Below are positions 1-7,363 of a DNA stretch of 37,394 nucleotides, in pieces. This DNA is from Rubritepida sp. (GTDB taxonomy: Bacteria; Pseudomonadota; Alphaproteobacteria; Acetobacterales; Acetobacteraceae), in NCBI GenBank assembly GCA_028291455.1, contig JAQGHY010000153.1, positions 1 through 37,394 of the forward strand, written 5' to 3'. The translations under genes were made by a program, and so were the position numbers. Positions within the stretch are counted from its first letter, which is position 1; each line of letters begins with the position of its first letter. The notes beneath the pieces were generated by a model. That model was not told where the DNA came from. It made no database searches and saw only the letters and a program-made list of their open reading frames with translations.

Positions 1-346
1 CCAGCTCCGCCGCCGCGGCACGGGCCAGCGTGGCGCATGGGCCCTGCTCCGCCGAAAGGCTGCTCGCGGCCTCCGCGAGATCGCGCGCGCCAGCCAGCCG
101 GGCGAGGCCTTTGCGCGCCTGGCGGCCGGCGCCGATGAGTTCGAAAATCTTAGCCAGGGCGATGGTCCAGGTGAGCACGGAGGCCAGCGCGAGGCCGCCC
201 ATCACCATCTGCACGATGATGTCGGCGTGGGAGACCATGCCCCAGGGCGAAAGATCCTGCGGCAGCATCGCGCGCGGGGTGCTTTGCGCATGGCCGTCCA
301 CGGAGGCCAGGAGAAAGGCGGGAACGAGGAGGAGGAAGCGCGTCAT
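1..346 (-). CDS. exbB: TonB-system energizer ExbB (N-terminal part, cut by window edge)
   Basis: ExbB is the inner-membrane proton-channel subunit that, with ExbD and TonB, powers outer-membrane receptors. The 115 visible residues start with a signal-like hydrophobic segment (MTRFLLLVPAFLLASV), followed by a stretch reading DLSPWGM..ADIIVQ and VMGGLALASVLTWTIALAK. This is the typical first transmembrane helix region of type-1 ExbB proteins that carry an extra N-terminal extension. The ATG at 346 is the first start in the frame. The gene follows the receptor and piuC on the same strand with a 68-base gap, so it probably belongs to the same iron-uptake unit; exbD and tonB would be expected just outside the window. 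The rest of the protein, including the later helices, is not visible. Confidence 0.85.
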   Translation of the reverse strand, partial: MTRFLLLVPAFLLASVDGHAQSTPRAMLPQDLSPWGMVSHADIIVQMVMGGLALASVLTWTIALAKIFELIGAGRQARKGLARLAGARDLAEAASSLSAEQGPCATLARAAAAEL

Positions 347-400
347 GGAGAGACTTTCACTGGTCGGCGCCGTGTCGGCATGGGGGCGGCCGCGCGCCGG

Positions 401-414
401 GCATCTTCCGATGC
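401..414 (-). other. short hairpin directly after the piuC stop
   Basis: On the minus strand GCATC-GGAA-GATGC forms a 5-bp stem with a GNRA-type loop, abutting the piuC stop codon at 415-417. There is no U-run, so it is more likely an mRNA-stability or processing element between piuC and exbB than a strong terminator. It could also be chance in GC-rich DNA. Confidence 0.3.
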
Positions 415-1098
415 TCACGCGTCGGCCCACCGGCGAAGAAGGTTGTGATAGATCGAGGTCAGCTGAACCGGGCCCCGATGCTCGGCCGCGAGGTCGCCGC
501 GGACGCCGTTGATCGCCATGTCCAGGTCGAAGAGGAGGGCGCGCTGGGCGTCGTCGCGCACCATGCTCTGCACCCAGAAGAAGGAGGCGAGGCGGGAGCC
601 GCGCGTCACCGGCATCACCCGGTGCAGGCTGGTCGCGGGATAGACGACCATGTGGCCCGCCGGGAGCTTCACGCGGTGTTCGCCGAAATTGTCTTCCACC
701 ACCAGCTCACCGCCGTCGTAATCCCCGGGATCGGCGAGGAAGAGCGTGCAGGAGACATCGGTGCGGATGCGGTGAGGGGTGCCGGTCACCTGGCGGATGG
801 CGTTGTCGACATGGGCACCGAAGGTCATGCCGGGGTCGTAGCGGTTGAACAGCGGCGGAAACACCCGCAGCGGAAGGACGCCGGAGATGAACAAGGGGTT
901 CGTCTCCAGTGCGGAAAGTACAAGCCCGCCGAGTTCGCGCGCCTCGGGGCTGCCCTCCGGAATCTGGAGATTGTCCTTCACCTGCGCGGACTGGTGGCCG
1001 GCCGTCACCCGGCCGTCCACCCAATTCGCGGAAGCGAGGAGGCGCTGCGCATGGCGCAACGCCTCCCCTTCCAAAACTCCCGGAATATTCAGCAGCAC
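415..1098 (-). CDS. piuC: PKHD-type Fe(II)/2-oxoglutarate hydroxylase, PiuC/YbiX family
   Basis: Cytoplasmic Fe(II)- and 2-oxoglutarate-dependent dioxygenase of the family encoded beside catecholate-siderophore receptors; its physiological substrate is not established. The 227-residue length is normal for the family. Visible metal ligands are His96 and Asp98 in GAHVDN and His159 in SLHRV, with Arg169 ([11 protein letters not shown]) as the expected 2-oxoglutarate anchor. The N-terminus (MLLNIPGVL, then NWVDGR and [10 protein letters not shown]) is the family signature. It supports the GTG start at 1098, even though the nearest GAGG is about 12 bases upstream, inside the receptor gene. The gene begins 6 bases after the receptor stop, so it is co-transcribed and probably translationally coupled. 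Confidence 0.92.
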   Translation of the reverse strand: MLLNIPGVLEGEALRHAQRLLASANWVDGRVTAGHQSAQVKDNLQIPEGSPEARELGGLVLSALETNPLFISGVLPLRVFPPLFNRYDPGMTFGAHVDNAIRQVTGTPHRIRTDVSCTLFLADPGDYDGGELVVEDNFGEHRVKLPAGHMVVYPATSLHRVMPVTRGSRLASFFWVQSMVRDDAQRALLFDLDMAINGVRGDLAAEHRGPVQLTSIYHNLLRRWADA

Positions 1099-1104
1099 TT
1101 TGGT

Positions 1105-3243
1105 TCAGAACCTCGCGGTCAGTGAGCCGATGACGGTGCGTCCGGCGCCCGGCGTGATGTTGCCGGGGTAGACGCCTTCGTAGAACCGGCGGTCGGTCAG
1201 GTTGAGTCCGTTGAGCCGGGCGGTGAGGCCCTCGGTGACGGCCCAGGAGATGGTCGCATCGTAGCGGGTATAGGAGGGCACCCGAACCGTCTCGAGGGTA
1301 TTGCCGAAGCGGCTGTCCACGTAGCTCGCGCCGCCGCCGATGGTGACGCCGTAGGGCAGGTCGTAGGTGGTCCAGATCGTCGCCGTGTGGCGCGGCGTGT
1401 TCTGCATCTCACGGCCGACTTCCAGCGGGTTCCTGGACTTCGTCGTCTCCGAATTCAGGTAGGTGTAGCCGGCGATGAGGTTCCAGTTCGGCAGCAGGCT
1501 ACCGCTGGCCGAAATCTCGACGCCGCGCACGCGCTGCTCACCCTGCAGGACCGTGACCGTCGTGTTGGTCGGATCGACCGTGCGGGCGTTGTTCTTCTCG
1601 ATCTGGAACAAGGCACCACGCACCTCGAAGTTGCGCGTGATCTCGTAGCTCGCGCCCAGCTCGTAGGAGAGGCTGGTCTCGGGCGCGAGGTTGGCGGTGG
1701 CGGCGGTCAGCGCCACGCTTTCGGCGGATGGGTTGAAAGAGGTGCCGGCCGCGATATAGGTCCGCACGCCCGGCATCGGCTTGAACACGCCCGCGGCGCG
1801 CCAGCTCAGCATGTCATCCGTGCGGCTAAAGTTGGCGTTGGTCGTGAGGCGGTTGGTGAAGTCCGTCTGGAAGGTCTCGTAGCGAAGGCCGCCGAGGATT
1901 TCGAAGTACTGGCCGATGCGGATCTGATCCATCGCGTAGACCGCAATGCGGTTCGCGACCGCCAGCGTATCGCCGGTAATGGTCAACGCATCCTGATAAC
2001 CCGGCGACTGGTTGAAGTTCGGGTTGAGAAGGCTGGCGGTGGGCCGGGTCGCGGTAAAGCGGCGCAGCTGCACGCTCTCGCGTCCGACTTCGAGGCCCGT
2101 GGCGATATTGTGCTGCAGCGGGCCGGTGGTGGCCTGCACGCGCAACTCGGTCTGGTTCTCGAGGACGGTGCTGAGGCCGCCGCGGACCTGGGCCTGGCGA
2201 TTGACCAGGATGCTGTCGAGCGGAGTATTAGCCGTCACGGTGCCGATGATGCGCGGCGCCGTGGCGCTGATGTTGCGGTCGTAATTGCCGTAGCGGGTGA
2301 CGTTGCTCAGCGTCACGCCCTCGGCGAAGCGATGACGGATGCTGCCGGTGATGACGTCGGTCGTGTAGCGCTCGCGGTCGACGTTCCGCAGGCCGTAGAA
2401 GTTGCTCGGGCTCACGTTGGCGACGCGGCCGGCGATGATCGGAATGCCGAAATCGGGGACGTTGTCTTCCTGCTGGTGCAGGTAGCTGAGGTTGACCTGG
2501 GTATCGCCGCCGAGGCCCCAGGTGATCGAGGGCGCAATGCCGTAGCGCTGGTTGGAGACGTTGGCGCGCCGGGCCGTATCCTGGGTCATCGCCATGGTGT
2601 TCAACCGCATCGCCACGCTGCCGGCGTTGATGTTGATGTCGCCGGTGGCGCGGAAGCCCGTGGGCGAGATGCCGGACATGGTGAATTCGCCGAAGGTCCG
2701 CTGCTGCGGCTGGCGCGAGGTCTGGTTGATGACGCCGCCGGTCGAGCCGCGGCCGAACATGACGGCCGAGGGGCCCTTCAGCACCGCGATGGATTCGACG
2801 TTGAAGGGATCGCGCGTGTACGGCGCGGAATCGCGGATACCGTCGATGTAGAAGTCGTTGGTGGCGCTGAAGCCGCGGAGTGTGAGGTTGTCGCCGGAGA
2901 GGCCGCCTTCGCCGGCGGCGAGGCTGATGCCCGTGACATTGCGAAGCGCATCGCGCAGCGACAGCGCGCCGCGCTCGTCGATCAGGGTGCGGGGCACGAC
3001 GCTGATGGATTGCGGCGTCTCGGCGACGGATACGGGCGAGCGCGGGGTCACGACGGACCGCGTGTCATGGCGCGCGGGTGCCTGACCGCCGACATTCAGC
3101 TCCGGCAGGGTGACTTCGGAGGGCTGCTCCGGCACGGCAGGCGCCGTCTGCGCGTAAGCGCCTTGGGGCAGCGAAGCCAGCAGGCCGAGACCGACCAACC
3201 CGAGGCTGGGCTGCCAGGAAGGCGGGGTTTCACGCAGCGACAT
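1105..3243 (-). CDS. TonB-dependent siderophore receptor (Fiu/PiuA-like)
   Basis: Outer-membrane receptor of 712 residues that would import ferric siderophores, most likely catecholates, using TonB-ExbBD energy. Residues 1-31 form a signal peptide ending in GAYAQ. A TonB-box-like VTLPELNV follows near residue 44. The plug domain comes next (TPQSISVVPRTLIDERGA, LRDALRNVTGI, LRGFSATNDFYIDGIRD, LKGPSAVMFGRGSTGGVIN). The beta-barrel ends in the standard C-terminal pattern with a terminal aromatic Phe (GSLTARF). The piuC neighbour and the upstream Sel1 gene match the arrangement remembered around Pseudomonas piuA. A Fur-like operator lies 37-59 bases upstream of the start, which predicts induction under iron limitation. 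The exact ligand cannot be read from sequence. Confidence 0.93.
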   Translation of the reverse strand: MSLRETPPSWQPSLGLVGLGLLASLPQGAYAQTAPAVPEQPSEVTLPELNVGGQAPARHDTRSVVTPRSPVSVAETPQSISVVPRTLIDERGALSLRDALRNVTGISLAAGEGGLSGDNLTLRGFSATNDFYIDGIRDSAPYTRDPFNVESIAVLKGPSAVMFGRGSTGGVINQTSRQPQQRTFGEFTMSGISPTGFRATGDININAGSVAMRLNTMAMTQDTARRANVSNQRYGIAPSITWGLGGDTQVNLSYLHQQEDNVPDFGIPIIAGRVANVSPSNFYGLRNVDRERYTTDVITGSIRHRFAEGVTLSNVTRYGNYDRNISATAPRIIGTVTANTPLDSILVNRQAQVRGGLSTVLENQTELRVQATTGPLQHNIATGLEVGRESVQLRRFTATRPTASLLNPNFNQSPGYQDALTITGDTLAVANRIAVYAMDQIRIGQYFEILGGLRYETFQTDFTNRLTTNANFSRTDDMLSWRAAGVFKPMPGVRTYIAAGTSFNPSAESVALTAATANLAPETSLSYELGASYEITRNFEVRGALFQIEKNNARTVDPTNTTVTVLQGEQRVRGVEISASGSLLPNWNLIAGYTYLNSETTKSRNPLEVGREMQNTPRHTATIWTTYDLPYGVTIGGGASYVDSRFGNTLETVRVPSYTRYDATISWAVTEGLTARLNGLNLTDRRFYEGVYPGNITPGAGRTVIGSLTARF

Positions 3244-3279
3244 GATGTGACCTTTGATCTCGATTGCAACGGCGGGTTA

Positions 3280-3302
3280 CCGCAATTGAGAGGCATTCGC
3301 AA
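3280..3302. promoter_or_regulatory. putative Fur-type operator upstream of the receptor
   Basis: The plus strand reads CCGCAA-TTGAGA-GGCAT-TCGCAA. The last three blocks form a 17-bp imperfect inverted repeat (TTGAGA/TCGCAA around a 5-bp spacer). Nearly the same order of blocks occurs at 4388-4410 upstream of the Sel1 gene, and related arms occur at 24468-24490. Hexamer arrays of this type resemble Fur boxes, and the downstream gene is an iron receptor. The identity of the regulator (Fur, Irr or another) is inferred. Confidence 0.6.
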
Positions 3303-3362
3303 CGAGGTGAATGCCAATTGTTGCTAATCCCTCGAGGTGTTGCTGGATTGCACCGCCTTCGC

Positions 3363-4352
3363 TCAGCGACGCATCGGCCGAATTGCGGATGTGAAGCGGT
3401 CGGCATAGGCGCGCCAGATCGCCCATCGCCCCGCCAATCCCAACCCATTCAGCAAAGTGCGTGCCTCGGCATGCCCCATGGCGGCGGCCCGTCCGAGCCA
3501 GCGCCGGGCTTCGGCAGCGTCGGTGGGCAACAGTGCCCGGCCATAGGCGAAAAGGTCGGCTGGCTCGCCGGATTCGCGGCAGCTCACCAGGATTTCCATG
3601 GCGATGACGCGAAGTTCCGGCTGCGGCTGCTGGATGAGGTTCTGGGCCATGCTGCGCAGGAAGCCGCTGGTCCCTCCGGCGACGGCCTGGCGGTACCAGA
3701 GCACCGCTTCCCCGACCTCGCCGCGCCGGACGAGCACGCTGGCATGGTTGAATTGTCCTCGGAAATCGCCGCCCTCGGCCGCGCGCCGGTACCAGTCCTG
3801 GGCGGCCATGGGATCGGCCGAGATGCCCCAGCCCTCCTCGAGGAAGCGGCCTACCAAATTCATCGATTTGGCGTGGCCCTGCCGGGCGGCCCGCACGTAC
3901 CAACCGAGCGCCGCCTCGCGGTCCAGTGCCAGGCCGTCACCACGCGCCAGCAGGTTGGCGAGGTTGTATTGGCCCCAGTCCAGCCCACGCTCGGCGGCCT
4001 CCCGGTAGAGTCGCGCGGCCTGCGTAGTATCGGGCGGCACGCCCCAGCCGAGCTCATGGCAGCGGCCGAGCATATTGGTCGCGTCGGCCGAGCCGGCGCC
4101 GGCCGCGACCTTGAACCATGCGAAAGCGGAGGCGGGGTCGCGACGCACGCCGCGGCCATCCAGCAGGAGCTGGGCATAGGTGGTCTGCGCCTCGACCAGG
4201 CCATAGCGGGCGCCGGCCAGAAGCAGCTGCGCGGCCTGTCGCGGGTCGCCCTCCAGCAGCGCCGCCAGCTCCTCGGGCGTCTTGCCGATGATCTCCTCGT
4301 AGCTGGGCGGCGGTGGGAGATCGGCGAGCGTCGGTCGCGACACGAAGGGCAT
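3363..4352 (-). CDS. Sel1-like repeat protein of the iron-uptake locus
   Basis: A 329-residue alpha-helical solenoid protein. From about residue 52 onward several Sel1/TPR-like units of about 36 residues are visible, each with the A..YA.LL..G.GV..D...A..W...AA..G pattern: AQTTYAQLLLDGRGV, ATNMLGRCHELGWGV, GQYNLANLLARGDGL and SMNLVGRFLEEGWGI. No signal peptide is seen, so a cytoplasmic protein-interaction role is likely; the molecular partner is unknown. Start choice: the ATG at 4352 has AGGAG only one base upstream, whereas a GTG three codons later (4343) is 10 bases from that AGGAG, so the protein may begin there. It precedes the receptor by 119 bases and has its own Fur-like operator. A Sel1 protein also sits near piuA-piuC in Pseudomonas (from memory). 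Confidence 0.85.
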   Translation of the reverse strand: MPFVSRPTLADLPPPPSYEEIIGKTPEELAALLEGDPRQAAQLLLAGARYGLVEAQTTYAQLLLDGRGVRRDPASAFAWFKVAAGAGSADATNMLGRCHELGWGVPPDTTQAARLYREAAERGLDWGQYNLANLLARGDGLALDREAALGWYVRAARQGHAKSMNLVGRFLEEGWGISADPMAAQDWYRRAAEGGDFRGQFNHASVLVRRGEVGEAVLWYRQAVAGGTSGFLRSMAQNLIQQPQPELRVIAMEILVSCRESGEPADLFAYGRALLPTDAAEARRWLGRAAAMGHAEARTLLNGLGLAGRWAIWRAYADRFTSAIRPMRR

Positions 4353-4387
4353 GCTCCTGGGGCTGGGCGCACGCGTTCTTAGTCCGC

Positions 4388-4410
4388 TCGCAATTGCGAG
4401 GCAATCGCAG
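4388..4410. promoter_or_regulatory. putative Fur-type operator upstream of the Sel1 gene
   Basis: The plus strand reads TCGCAA-TTGCGA-GGCAA-TCGCAG, the same block order and spacing as at 3280-3302. The left part is also a perfect 14-bp palindrome (CTCGCAATTGCGAG, 4387-4400). It lies 36-58 bases upstream of the Sel1 start and just beyond the stop of the neighbouring tctC-like gene, so it marks the start of a separate iron-regulated transcription unit. Assignment to Fur is inferred. Confidence 0.6.
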
Positions 4411-4417
4411 GCGGTGA

Positions 4418-5389
4418 TCAGCCCTCCAGGCGGGGCACCCGGCCGGAGCCGACCAGCGCCGCCCAGCGCGCCACGTCGGCATGGAAGAAGGCGGCGAAGC
4501 CGGCGGCATCCGTCGGGATCGGCATGGCCGAGGCCTGGCGCAGCTTTTCCTGCACCGCGGGCGTCGCCACCGCGATCATGTTCGCCTCCTCCAGCCGGGC
4601 GAAGGCGTCGGGCGGCGTTCCCGCGCGCACGAAGAAGCCGAGCCAGAGCGAGAATTCGTAGCCGGGCACCCCCTGCTCGGCGATGGTCGGCACCGTCGGG
4701 AAGACAGGCGAGCGTTCCGGCGAACTCACCCCGATCGCCCGGACGCTGCCGCCCGTCACCTGACCCGCGGACGACCCCATGGCATCGAGCAGGAAGGACA
4801 GCCGCTGGCTGATCAGGTCAGGATAGACGGCTCCCGAGCCGCGATAAGGAACATGGAGAAGCTGCGTTCCGGTCATGGCGCCCAGCAGCTCGCCTGCCAG
4901 ATGGCTGCCGGTGCCGGGGCCGGAGGATCCATAGGTGATCTGCCCCGGCCGCTCGCGCGCCGCGGTAATGACGTCCTGCACGGAATGGAAGGGCGATTCC
5001 GGCGAGGTCACCATCATATTCGGCACCGTGCCGATCCCGCCCAGCGGGGTGAGGCCGTTCACCGGATCGTAGCTCAGCCGCTGCAGCGCCGGGCCGGTGG
5101 CGGCTGAGACCGAGCCGAGCAGGATCGTATAGCCATCCGCCCGCGCCGTGCTCGCCACATGGGCACCGCCGATATGGCCGCCGGCGCCGGGGCGCAGCTC
5201 GACCACCACCGTCTGGCCCAGCACGCGCGCCATCTCCGGCGCCAGTACCCGGGCCAGCACATCGGCGGAGCCGCCAGGCGCATAGGGCACGATCAGGCTG
5301 ATCGTCCGGTCGGGGAAGGCGGCCTGGGCGATACGCGGCGCGGCGAGGGGGATTGCCGCAATCAGCGGCAGGGAACGGCGGGTCAGCAT
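4418..5389 (-). CDS. Bug/TctC-family periplasmic substrate-binding protein (1)
   Basis: Binding protein of the tripartite tricarboxylate transporter (TTT) type, which captures small carboxylates or related compounds in the periplasm. The start at 5389 is chosen because GGAG lies 9 bases upstream and it begins a clean signal peptide (MLTRRSLPLIAAIPLAAPRIAQA); the frame is open upstream without a better site. The 323-residue product shows the family patterns ISLIVPYAPGGSADVLAR, RPGAGGHIGG, ADGYTILLGS, LLHVPYRGSGAVYPDL and the GVPGYE segment. It is the last gene of a minus-strand operon with the acyl-CoA synthetase (37-base gap). No TctAB partner is adjacent, so it is an orphan receptor that may share membrane subunits encoded elsewhere, perhaps those at 17884-19904. 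Substrate unknown. Confidence 0.9.
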   Translation of the reverse strand: MLTRRSLPLIAAIPLAAPRIAQAAFPDRTISLIVPYAPGGSADVLARVLAPEMARVLGQTVVVELRPGAGGHIGGAHVASTARADGYTILLGSVSAATGPALQRLSYDPVNGLTPLGGIGTVPNMMVTSPESPFHSVQDVITAARERPGQITYGSSGPGTGSHLAGELLGAMTGTQLLHVPYRGSGAVYPDLISQRLSFLLDAMGSSAGQVTGGSVRAIGVSSPERSPVFPTVPTIAEQGVPGYEFSLWLGFFVRAGTPPDAFARLEEANMIAVATPAVQEKLRQASAMPIPTDAAGFAAFFHADVARWAALVGSGRVPRLEG

Positions 5390-5426
5390 CGGAAACACTC
5401 CATTCGGCCCGGGCAGGCGCGACAGG

Positions 5427-6932
5427 TCAGCCGCCGCCGGAACTTTGCTGTTTTCCAAGCAATTCCCGAGCCAGAAGCATGAGCGCGGCCTTGTCCACCT
5501 TGTTGGTGCCGGAGAGCGGCAGCGCGTCGAGCAGCCATATGTTCCGGGGATGCTGATAGGCCGGCGCCTCGGCCAGGCTATGCGCCTTCAGGCTCGCCTC
5601 GTCCGCGACAGCGCCGGGGCGCAGGACGACGAAGGCCACCGGCTTCTCGCCCTTGAGCTCGTCGGGCATGGGGACGACGGCGGCCTGCTCGACGGCGGGA
5701 TGGCGTTCCAGCACGGCCTCGACCTGGCCGGGGAAGATGTTCTCGCCGCCGCAGATGAACATGTCGTCCGAGCGGCCGACGACGGTGAAGAAGCCGTCGG
5801 CGTCGCGGCGGAAGACGTCGCCGGTGATGTAGAAACCGTCCTCGGTGAAGGGCAGGCGGAGGTCCGGGCGGTTCCAGTAGCCGTTCATCACGGAAGGGCT
5901 GCGCTGTTCGAGCACGCCTTCGGTCTCGCTCAGCGCGCCGTCCGCGCCGCGCAGCCGGAGCTCGACCTTGGGATGGGGATAGCCGACCGAAAGCGGCGGC
6001 GTGGGCAGGCCGCCGGGGTGTGGGCCGAATACGACTGGCCCGCCCTCCGTGGTGCCGAAGGCGTTGATCAGCTTGGCGGCCGGGAAGGCGGCGCGGATGG
6101 CGGCTGCCAAGGCCGGCCCGACCGGCGCCGAGCCCAGCCGGATGCTGCGCACGCTGCGAGCATCCACCTCGGCCATCGCGGCTTTGTCCTTCAGCATCAT
6201 GGCCAGCATGGGGGGCACCGCGGTGAGCCAGGTGCAGCCGTGTTCGCCGATGGCGCGCGCATAGCTGCGCGTCTCGAAGTGCGGCAGCAGCACGATGGTC
6301 GCATGCGCGGCGCAGGCGAGCTGGGCCAGGGCCAGCCCGTTCATGTGATAGAGGGGGGCGGCGATCAGGAAGCGCTCGTCGGAGAGATCCTGCGCGGCGA
6401 GCCGCTGCTCCACCACCCACAGATGCGCCTGATGCGAAAGCACGACGCCCTTGGGCCTACCCGTCGACCCCGAGGTGTAGAGGAAGATCGCGGGCTCACG
6501 CGGTTCGGGCGTCACCGGCGTGAACGGCCCAGGCTCGCCGGCCCAGTCTTCGAGGGCCAGCGCCGTCAGCTCCGGCGGCAGCGCGGCGCGGCGCGCGGCA
6601 TCGTGCAGCACCAGCTTCGCGCCGCTGTCGCGCAGCACGTAATCCACGAGGTGCGGCGGGAAGCGCCAGTTCACGGGAACGGGAATGAGGCCGGCGCGCT
6701 GGGCGCCATAGAGCACCGCCAGGAACTCGGCCGAATTGGCCGCGAGCAACCCGACACGGTCCCCGCGCACGAGGCCGCGTGCCAGCAAGCCGCGCGCCGC
6801 CGCATCGGCCATCGCGTCGAGCTCGGCATAGCTAAACGTCCGCGCCGTACCGCGCGAGAGATCCACCACGGCGGGCTTCCCGCCATCCAGGCCCGGCTCG
6901 ATCAGGGCGCCCAGGTTGCGGAAGTTCGCCAT
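5427..6932 (-). CDS. acyl-CoA synthetase (AMP-forming, ANL superfamily)
   Basis: Predicted to activate a carboxylic acid to its CoA thioester by way of an acyl-adenylate. The 501-residue protein has the P-loop-like motif YTSGSTGRPKG at about 152-162, the A5 motif NAFGTTEGGP, the hinge/A8 region ITGDVFRRDADGFFTVVGR followed by DDMFICGGENIFP, and a C-terminal NKVDK that may supply the catalytic lysine. The start at 6932 (MANFRNLG) is preferred; the open frame continues upstream only as overlap with the thioesterase gene, without family sequence. It starts 8 bases after the thioesterase stop and shares an operon with it, a dehydrogenase and a TctC binding protein, suggesting CoA-dependent degradation of an imported acid. 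The acid substrate cannot be predicted. Confidence 0.9.
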   Translation of the reverse strand: MANFRNLGALIEPGLDGGKPAVVDLSRGTARTFSYAELDAMADAAARGLLARGLVRGDRVGLLAANSAEFLAVLYGAQRAGLIPVPVNWRFPPHLVDYVLRDSGAKLVLHDAARRAALPPELTALALEDWAGEPGPFTPVTPEPREPAIFLYTSGSTGRPKGVVLSHQAHLWVVEQRLAAQDLSDERFLIAAPLYHMNGLALAQLACAAHATIVLLPHFETRSYARAIGEHGCTWLTAVPPMLAMMLKDKAAMAEVDARSVRSIRLGSAPVGPALAAAIRAAFPAAKLINAFGTTEGGPVVFGPHPGGLPTPPLSVGYPHPKVELRLRGADGALSETEGVLEQRSPSVMNGYWNRPDLRLPFTEDGFYITGDVFRRDADGFFTVVGRSDDMFICGGENIFPGQVEAVLERHPAVEQAAVVPMPDELKGEKPVAFVVLRPGAVADEASLKAHSLAEAPAYQHPRNIWLLDALPLSGTNKVDKAALMLLARELLGKQQSSGGG

Positions 6933-6940
6933 GGCTGGCC

Positions 6941-7363
6941 TCAGGCTTTGGGGGTGAGGTACACGCCGCGTCCGGAGGCGACGAGCTTGCCGTCCGCGTC
7001 GAAGACATCCGCCTCGGCCACGGAGAACTGGCCGCCCTGGCGCTTCACGCGGCCCTTCGCGGTCAGGTCGCCCTTTCCGGCGGGGCGGTGGTAGTCCACG
7101 CGCAGGTCGATGGTGGGAACGCCGCGCCCGGTGGACGATACCAGCGCCCAATCGGCCGTCAGATCCACCAGCGAGGCCAGGATGCCGCCATGGGTATAGC
7201 CACCCTCGACGTTCACGACCCATTCCTCGCGCCAGGTGGCCTGCAGGGTGATGGTGCCCTCTCCGACTTCGAGCACCTTGATGCCGAGCCACTGGTGGAA
7301 CGGCCCGCGGCGCAGCTTCGCCTCGACCTCGGCGGGGGTGGGGAGGGGTTTTGCTTCGCTCAT
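6941..7363 (-). CDS. PaaI-family hotdog-fold thioesterase
   Basis: A 140-residue single hotdog-domain protein predicted to hydrolyse acyl-CoA thioesters in the cytoplasm. The diagnostic segment is YTHGGILASLVDLTADWAL (about residues 56-74), where the HGG turn and the Asp in the following helix are the usual catalytic region. Beta-strand patterns such as IDLRVDYHRPA and GQFSVAEADVFDADGKLVASG complete the fold. Its ATG overlaps the dehydrogenase stop (ATGA), so translation is coupled. Next to a CoA ligase it may recycle CoA or release a product acid. Substrate unknown. Confidence 0.88.
   Translation of the reverse strand: MSEAKPLPTPAEVEAKLRRGPFHQWLGIKVLEVGEGTITLQATWREEWVVNVEGGYTHGGILASLVDLTADWALVSSTGRGVPTIDLRVDYHRPAGKGDLTAKGRVKRQGGQFSVAEADVFDADGKLVASGRGVYLTPKA

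Noticed and set aside
1387-3327. 646-codon plus-strand open frame opposite the receptor gene
   Set aside because: It lies wholly antisense to a clear TonB-dependent receptor, has low-complexity Arg/Ala/Gly/His-rich content and no family motifs; it is a by-product of high GC.
5445-7094. 549-codon plus-strand open frame opposite the acyl-CoA synthetase
   Set aside because: Antisense shadow of a gene with complete ANL motifs; no recognisable domain of its own.
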